DNA from: Pseudogulbenkiania ferrooxidans 2002
GTDB taxonomy: Bacteria; Pseudomonadota; Gammaproteobacteria; Burkholderiales; Chromobacteriaceae
DNA length: 64,000 bases
Assembly: GCF_000174355.1 (NCBI RefSeq)
Contig: NZ_ACIS01000007.1
Location: forward strand, 1-64,000
Reading direction: 5' to 3'
Shown here: positions 59,801 through 64,000 of the stretch, piece after piece
Layout of the letters: each line of letters starts with the position of its first letter
Position numbering within the stretch: position 1 is the stretch's first letter
Translations under genes and position numbers: made by a program
The notes under the pieces: generated by a model
What the model was told of the DNA's origin: nothing
The model's input: only the letters and a program-made list of their open reading frames with translations
The model's database searches: none

Positions 59801-60837
59801 CAGAAGTCCCTCCATGAGGCCACCACCTTGGCCACGTTCACGACCTGGTAGTTGCTGGACGTGGTGGCTCCGCTCCACGGGTAGAAGTCGGTGTTGGCGC
59901 TCAGCTTGGTGATGCTGCCTTCCGAGACAATGCTGCCATGGAGGGTGGTATTGCCCCAACCCTGGTTGCTGCCGCATTCGGCGGCGTAATAGACGATGCC
60001 CCAGATGGTGACGTTGCCGTTGATCTTGGGGCAGCCGGCGCCGGTGTCGAAGATCAGGATGGCGGGGCTGGTGGATGTGCCGAGATCGTCGTGCCAGTTG
60101 CCGGAGTAGGGGTTGCTGCTGTCGTAGTAGAGGATGTTCACTCCGTCGGCCAGCGCCTTCATGTCGGCCTTGGAGGTGGCGAACACGTAATCCCAGGCGC
60201 TGCTGGAGAAGGCGGTCTGCTGCATAACGCCGCCATTGAGGCCGAGGTGGCCATTATCGAGGCAGCTGGTGGCCTGCGACGACTGGATCACGACGTCGCC
60301 GTTATTGACCGGGTGCATGTCCGGGTTGCCGGTGACGCCGCTCAGGCAGCCATTGATCACCAAGGGCGGGATGCTCACGCTGTTGAACTGCACGCGGTTG
60401 AGATAGACCTTTTCGCGCACCGTGGCAGTGGCGTCGCCGTTGCTGGTTTCGGTGGCGATGGCCTGCACTTCGATGATGCTCGGCGTGGCCGAGTTGCGCC
60501 ACATGCTGATGGTGACGCTATGGCCGCCGATGGTTTGCGGGTTGGCGAGCGACAGCGTGGCCTTCTGGTTGTTGCCGGAGGGGCCGGTGGCATCGGCCGT
60601 CCAGCTGGTGGCGCTGTTGCTCGGGGTGTTCAGCCAGGAAATGCCGTACTCGGCCCCGCCGCGCGCCGCCTCCAGCGCCTTGGCCTGGAAGTAGTGGTTG
60701 TTGCCGGTCTTGAGCTCGAGCAGCATGCCCGAGCTGGTGTTGAAGACCAGCAGGCTCACCATGAACAGCATGATCAGGGCGACGGCCAGGGTGGCGAGGC
60801 CGTGCTGGCGCGAGGGCGGGTAGGGGCGGGATCTCAT
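59800..60837 (-). CDS. pilX: PilX-type minor pilin, long form
   Basis: 345 aa. N-terminal helix after RQHG: LATLAVALIMLFMVSLLVFN, with SGMLLELKTGNNHYFQAKAL and EAARGGAEYGI, the PilX N-domain pattern (no Glu5). The C-terminal part is about 150 residues longer than typical PilX and has four cysteines (NGCLSG, TSCLDN, AGCPKI, AECGSN). It begins 10 bp behind pilW and overlaps pilV. Part of the tip/priming complex of the type IV pilus by family. Confidence 0.8.
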   Translation of the reverse strand: MRSRPYPPSRQHGLATLAVALIMLFMVSLLVFNTSSGMLLELKTGNNHYFQAKALEAARGGAEYGISWLNTPSNSATSWTADATGPSGNNQKATLSLANPQTIGGHSVTISMWRNSATPSIIEVQAIATETSNGDATATVREKVYLNRVQFNSVSIPPLVINGCLSGVTGNPDMHPVNNGDVVIQSSQATSCLDNGHLGLNGGVMQQTAFSSSAWDYVFATSKADMKALADGVNILYYDSSNPYSGNWHDDLGTSTSPAILIFDTGAGCPKINGNVTIWGIVYYAAECGSNQGWGNTTLHGSIVSEGSITKLSANTDFYPWSGATTSSNYQVVNVAKVVASWRDF

Positions 60838-60847
60838 CGGGCGTGCC

Positions 60848-61495
60848 TCAACTGGCCTGGAACAGGTCGTTTTCCAGCTTGACGGTTTCGCTCAGCGTCT
60901 GTCTGACGCTGCTGTCGCTCTTCAACTGGCCGGCCAGGGTGATGGTGACGGTGCGCGACAGCACGTTGGGACCGGACGAGCCGCTCTGATAGTAGGGCGT
61001 CAAGGCCAGGCTGAAGGTGAGCGTGGTGACGCTGGTGACGTTGCTGTCGGACAGCGCCTCCCAGCTGTTGTTGGCGCCCGGGGTGCAGTTGTAGCTCGTG
61101 CCGCCGCTGCGCAGCATGACCGTGCCGCTGCTGAGCAGCACGCCGTACTTCTCGTCGTTGCCCTGGCTGCCGTCGCCGTTGCGGTCGTAGCTGTACAGGA
61201 TGCAGCCGGCGGTCGCGGTGTTCACCGTGCCGAACGGGTTGCTGTACGCGGCCGCACCGACACCGACGCCGCTGCTGGCGTTGCCCCAGTAGCCGGCGCG
61301 GCGCACGTCGCGGCTGATCAGCAGCAGGATGGCGCGCAGCTCCTGGTCGAGGCGGGCGGCCTTCATGGTGCTGGTGTTGCTTTTCAGGCTGGTGGTGAGA
61401 AAGCTGGTCATGCCTAGCAGCAGCACCAGGCCGAGGCCGACCGAGACCATCAGCTCGATCAGCGAGACGCCGTGTTGTCGGGAGCGGGTCAGCAT
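60848..61495 (-). CDS. pilW: PilW-type minor pilin
   Basis: 215 aa; ATG 61495 lies within the last codons of fimT (7-bp overlap). Prepilin signal SRQHG then VSLIELMVSVGLGLVLLLGM with Glu5, and LDQELRAILLLISRDVRRAG, the conserved PilW helix end followed by YWGN. The head has two cysteines (AGCILY, YNCTPG). Confidence 0.87.
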   Translation of the reverse strand: MLTRSRQHGVSLIELMVSVGLGLVLLLGMTSFLTTSLKSNTSTMKAARLDQELRAILLLISRDVRRAGYWGNASSGVGVGAAAYSNPFGTVNTATAGCILYSYDRNGDGSQGNDEKYGVLLSSGTVMLRSGGTSYNCTPGANNSWEALSDSNVTSVTTLTFSLALTPYYQSGSSGPNVLSRTVTITLAGQLKSDSSVRQTLSETVKLENDLFQAS

Positions 61496-62022
61496 GACGG
61501 GTAGGCACTGGTGAAGCCGCTGCCGGCGGGGGAGCACAGGCTGACGCGGCCGAGCAGCGCCAGGCTGACCCTGGCCTCTTTGCCCTGCGTCGATTGCAGG
61601 GTGACGGCGCCGGCGCTCGTGGCGACGCCGCGCACCGGGTCGAAGCCGGTCTGGCTGGCGGCAAAGGTGATGCTGGCGGCGTCGGGGATCGACACCTTGC
61701 TGAAGTCGCTGGCGCTGACCCGCTTCAGCGCGCAGTAGTTGGCGGCGGCGCTGTTGGTCACGCTGCAGTCGCAGGCGCTGCTGCCCCGCACCAGGCCGTA
61801 GCACCAGGCACTGCCGCTCTGGAAGCTGACGGTGACATTCTGGTTGTTGCGGATGGCTTCCGAGCGGCCGAACTGCAGGTCGGCGTACAGCGTGTCGGCG
61901 GCCGAGGTAAGCCGGCCGCGGTCGATGAGGTCGTTGAACGACGGCACCGCCAGCGACAGCACGATGGCGAGCACCGCCAGCGTCACCAGCAGTTCGATCA
62001 GGGTGAAGCCGTGGCCGCGCAT
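61489..62022 (-). CDS. fimT: FimT/GspH-type minor pilin
   Basis: 177 aa from ATG 62022, with GGAG upstream inside the end of pilE; a GTG at 62040 is also in frame. Leader MRGHG, cleavage before FTLIELLVTLAVLAIVLSLA. Then PSFNDLIDRGRLTSAADTLY and FGRSEAIRNNQNVTV, the GspH/FimT signature. Several cysteines (AWCYG, ACDCSV, NYCALK, SLCSP, YPSC). In Acinetobacter/Legionella-type systems FimT homologues bind DNA for transformation, relevant to the uptake-sequence-like repeats here. Confidence 0.87.
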   Translation of the reverse strand: MRGHGFTLIELLVTLAVLAIVLSLAVPSFNDLIDRGRLTSAADTLYADLQFGRSEAIRNNQNVTVSFQSGSAWCYGLVRGSSACDCSVTNSAAANYCALKRVSASDFSKVSIPDAASITFAASQTGFDPVRGVATSAGAVTLQSTQGKEARVSLALLGRVSLCSPAGSGFTSAYPSC

Positions 62023-62024
62023 CG

Positions 62025-62453
62025 TCACTTGCTCCAGCACGCGCTCGGGGTGGTGGTCAGCATGGCGCCGGATTGTTGCAGCGTGAGCGTGGTGCAGCCG
62101 TTGTCCGAGGCTTGCGAGGTGCCGCTCACCGCGGTGGCGGTGACGGCGTAGCCGGTGCCCGAGACGCTGCTTACCGCCAGCGTGTAGTAGCCGCTGTCGC
62201 TGGCGGAGCTCATGCCCAGCTGCGCCAGTGTGCCGTAACTGCTGTTGTTGGCGCGGTATTTTTCCTCGGCAAGCTGGATGGCGCGCATGGCGGTCGTGGC
62301 GTCGCTGCGGCGGCCTTTCTGCACCGAGCTCTGGTAGGCCGGTACGGCGATCGCCGCAAGGATGCCGACGATGACGAGCACGATCAGCAGTTCGATCAGG
62401 GTGAAACCGGCACAGCGGCCGAGCGGGGAGGGCGGTTTTGTCTCAGTGTTCAT
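62025..62453 (-). CDS. Type IV pilin, PilE/ComP-like
   Basis: 142 aa; first gene of the operon pilE-fimT-pilW-pilX-pilV, whose coding regions touch or overlap. Fifteen-residue leader ending RCAG, cleavage before FTLIELLIVLVIVGILAAIA with Glu5, then VPAYQSSVQKGRRSDATTAM and AIQLAEEKYRANNSSYG (PilE COG4968 pattern). The C-terminal loop is closed by two cysteines (DNGCTTLTL and PSACWSK), forming a D-region rich in Ser/Thr. Compatible with a minor PilE or with a ComP-like DNA receptor; sequence alone does not decide. The ribosome site is weak and the upstream 150 bp are markedly AT-rich. Confidence 0.85.
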   Translation of the reverse strand: MNTETKPPSPLGRCAGFTLIELLIVLVIVGILAAIAVPAYQSSVQKGRRSDATTAMRAIQLAEEKYRANNSSYGTLAQLGMSSASDSGYYTLAVSSVSGTGYAVTATAVSGTSQASDNGCTTLTLQQSGAMLTTTPSACWSK

Positions 62454-62650
62454 TTTTTCTTATTAATCATGGCTTGATTTGCTTTGTTTTATTAATTATT
62501 TCAATGATTTAAGCGTAATGCTAAATGGTTTTTATGGCGGGTACCATATTCCCATATGACTATTTGATTTGAAGTTGATCTGGCGCAGAAGGCGTGTGGC
62601 AGGGGGCGCTACGTTGACCGTGGCCAAGCTCGGATCGGCGTCGGGCCAGC
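62454..62650 (-). promoter_or_regulatory. AT-rich upstream region of the pilin operon
   Basis: From 62454 to about 62575 the sequence is far richer in A/T than the rest of the window, with many TAAT/ATTA words. It should contain the operon promoter. I cannot fix -10/-35 boxes with confidence and see no sigma-54 type element. Confidence 0.45.
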
Positions 62651-62674
62651 GCCGGCCCTGTGTCGCGACGGCAA

Positions 62675-62702
62675 GAAAAAACGGCAGCCCGCGGGCTGCC
62701 GT
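62675..62702 (-). terminator. Terminator of ppc
   Basis: ACGGCAGCCCG/CGGGCTGCCGT, a perfect 22-bp palindrome (62681-62702); the A-run 62675-62680 gives the U-tract on the minus strand. A copy of GGTTGGCCGAAG (62713-62724) lies between it and the ppc stop. Confidence 0.88.
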
Positions 62703-62727
62703 CGTGTGTGCAGGTTGGCCGAAGAGC

Positions 62728-64000
62728 TCAGCCGCTGTTCCTCAGCCCGGCCGAGATGCCGTTGATGGTGAGGTGGATGGCATACAGCGCCTCGGCGTCC
62801 TCGGGCTGCTCGCGCAGGCGGCGCAACAGCTCGGTCTGCAGCAGGTTGAGCGCGTCGAGGTAAGGCAGGCGGATATCCAGGCTGCGCCCCAGCGTCGGGT
62901 TCTTTTCCAGCAGCTTCTGCTGGCCGCTGATGGCGAAGAACGCCTGCTGGGTCTTGTGCCACTCCTCGCTGATGCGGCCGAACAGGTTGTCGGCCAGGCG
63001 GCGGTCCGACACCAGGTCGGCGAAGCCCTTGGCGATGTTGAGGTCGCCCTTGGCCATCACCTGCTCCATGTTGGACAGCACCACCTGGAAGAACGGCGAG
63101 GAGGCATAGGCCTGCTGCAGGCGCGCCAGCCCTTCGTCGCCGTGGCGGCCGAGGTAGGCCGACACCGCCGAGCCGAAGCCGTACCAGCCCGGCAGCATCA
63201 CGCGCGACTGCGCCCAGGAGAACACCCACGGGATCGCGCGCAGGTCGCGGATCGAGTTCAGGCTCTTGCGCGAGGCCGGGCGGCTGCCGATGTTGAGCTT
63301 GGCGATGGCGCTGATCGGCGTGGCCTCGAGGAAGTACTGCATGAAGCCCGGGGTCTCGACCAGTTCGCGGTAGGCGGTGAAGGCGTGGCCGGAGAGTTCG
63401 TTGAACACCTCCTCGTCCACCGCGTGGCAGGCGTGCGGCGACAGGCTGGCTTCCAGCGTGGCGGCCACCAGCGCCTCGAGGTTGCGCGCGCCGATGTCCG
63501 GGTCGGAGTACTTGGAGGCGATCACCTCGCCCTGTTCGGTGATGCGGATGCGCCCGGCCACGCTGCCGGCCGGCTGCGCCATGATGGCCTCGTAGGACGG
63601 GCCGCCGCCGCGCCCGACCGAACCGCCGCGGCCGTGGAACAGCTTGAGCTTGACGCCGGCGGCGGCAAAGCTCTGCACCAGGCGCTGCTCGGCCAGGTAG
63701 AGCTCCCACTGGCTGGTGAGGTAGCCGCCGTCCTTGTTGCTGTCGGAGTAGCCCAGCATCACCTCCTGGATCATGCCGCGGCTCTTCAAGAGCTGCTGGT
63801 ACCACGGCAGCGCGAACAGCGCGTCCATCACCAAGGTGGCGTTCTGCAGGTCGGCGATGGTCTCGAACAGCGGCACCAGGTTGATGCTGGCCTGCGGGAT
63901 GCCGTTGTCGAGGCGGATCAGCCCGGCTTCCTTCAACAGCAGCGCCAGCGCCAGGATGTCGCTCACCGTGGCGCAGTTGGAAATGATGCTCTGGGCGATG
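62728..64000 (-). CDS. ppc: Phosphoenolpyruvate carboxylase, C-terminal part (5' end outside window)
   Basis: Last about 424 residues of the anaplerotic enzyme that carboxylates PEP to oxaloacetate. The open frame continues to the window edge (SIISNCATVSDILALALLLK). Key motifs: VMLGYSDSNKDGG (substrate/metal region), LFHGRGGSVGRGGGP (the mobile glycine loop), RITEQGEVIASKY, and the C-terminal ISAGLRNSG, matching the conserved end (MRNTG) that reaches the active site. The rest of the gene, including the first catalytic His, is not in the window. Confidence 0.95.
   Translation of the reverse strand, partial: IAQSIISNCATVSDILALALLLKEAGLIRLDNGIPQASINLVPLFETIADLQNATLVMDALFALPWYQQLLKSRGMIQEVMLGYSDSNKDGGYLTSQWELYLAEQRLVQSFAAAGVKLKLFHGRGGSVGRGGGPSYEAIMAQPAGSVAGRIRITEQGEVIASKYSDPDIGARNLEALVAATLEASLSPHACHAVDEEVFNELSGHAFTAYRELVETPGFMQYFLEATPISAIAKLNIGSRPASRKSLNSIRDLRAIPWVFSWAQSRVMLPGWYGFGSAVSAYLGRHGDEGLARLQQAYASSPFFQVVLSNMEQVMAKGDLNIAKGFADLVSDRRLADNLFGRISEEWHKTQQAFFAISGQQKLLEKNPTLGRSLDIRLPYLDALNLLQTELLRRLREQPEDAEALYAIHLTINGISAGLRNSG

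Overview
The window looks like chromosomal DNA of a high-GC betaproteobacterium, probably from the Neisseriales/Chromobacteriaceae side. The grounds are the strong G/C third-position bias, the family mix (YaeQ, CcoG, RhlE, CbtBA, soluble CZB chemoreceptor, PilE-FimT-PilW-PilX-PilV) and a short repeated word used like a Neisserial DNA uptake sequence. The genus is inference. About 50 genes are visible, mostly housekeeping and envelope functions; there is no prophage, transposase gene, rRNA or tRNA that I can support.

Layout. 1-2726: end of a (frameshifted) RND efflux outer-membrane component, convergent with an ompR/envZ-type two-component pair. 2895-4124: three small exported proteins, the last built from three 40-residue, 4-cysteine repeats. 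4229-7503: quinone oxidoreductase, YqiA esterase, PagL lipid A deacylase, a periplasmic binding protein. 7616-14973: sulfur amino acid block with B12-dependent metH (one frameshift), a cystathionine gamma-lyase/synthase, cystathionine beta-synthase and a futalosine-hydrolase-like nucleosidase. 15207-24412: YdcH protein, binding protein, MocR regulator divergent from an amino-acid permease, globin/GAF/GGDEF/EAL protein, MFS exchanger. 24413-31081: ABC exporter, Lar-like zinc ribbon, 40-aa basic protein, FAD oxidoreductase, gamma-glutamyltranspeptidase. 31273-42970: XRE-cupin regulator divergent from an EamA transporter, glycine-zipper protein, YgjP protease, sigma-54 activator, porin, MFS, SrkA kinase, MocR-type aminotransferase, CcoG, GntR-FCD regulator. 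43303-51306: NCS1 permease, YaeQ, LysR/DoxX/DODA, RhlE, and a cobalamin riboswitch ahead of cbtBA. 51393-58680: RNase II, glpR/glpK, soluble chemoreceptor, argH. 58802-62453: type IV minor pilin operon. 62728-64000: 3' part of ppc.

Three things stand out. (1) The 12-mer GGTTGGCCGAAG / CTTCGGCCAACC: its 10-base core occurs 16 times exactly, twice as inverted pairs that form terminators, the way DNA uptake sequences are arranged in Neisseria; the same window carries a pilin operon that could include the receptor. (2) Five MITE-like palindromic elements with imperfect AGAACCTGTTCA-type ends sit just behind genes. (3) Several divergent regulator/transporter pairs have clear palindromic operator candidates. 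Three apparent one-base deletions (two in the efflux gene, one in metH) may be sequencing errors or real lesions.
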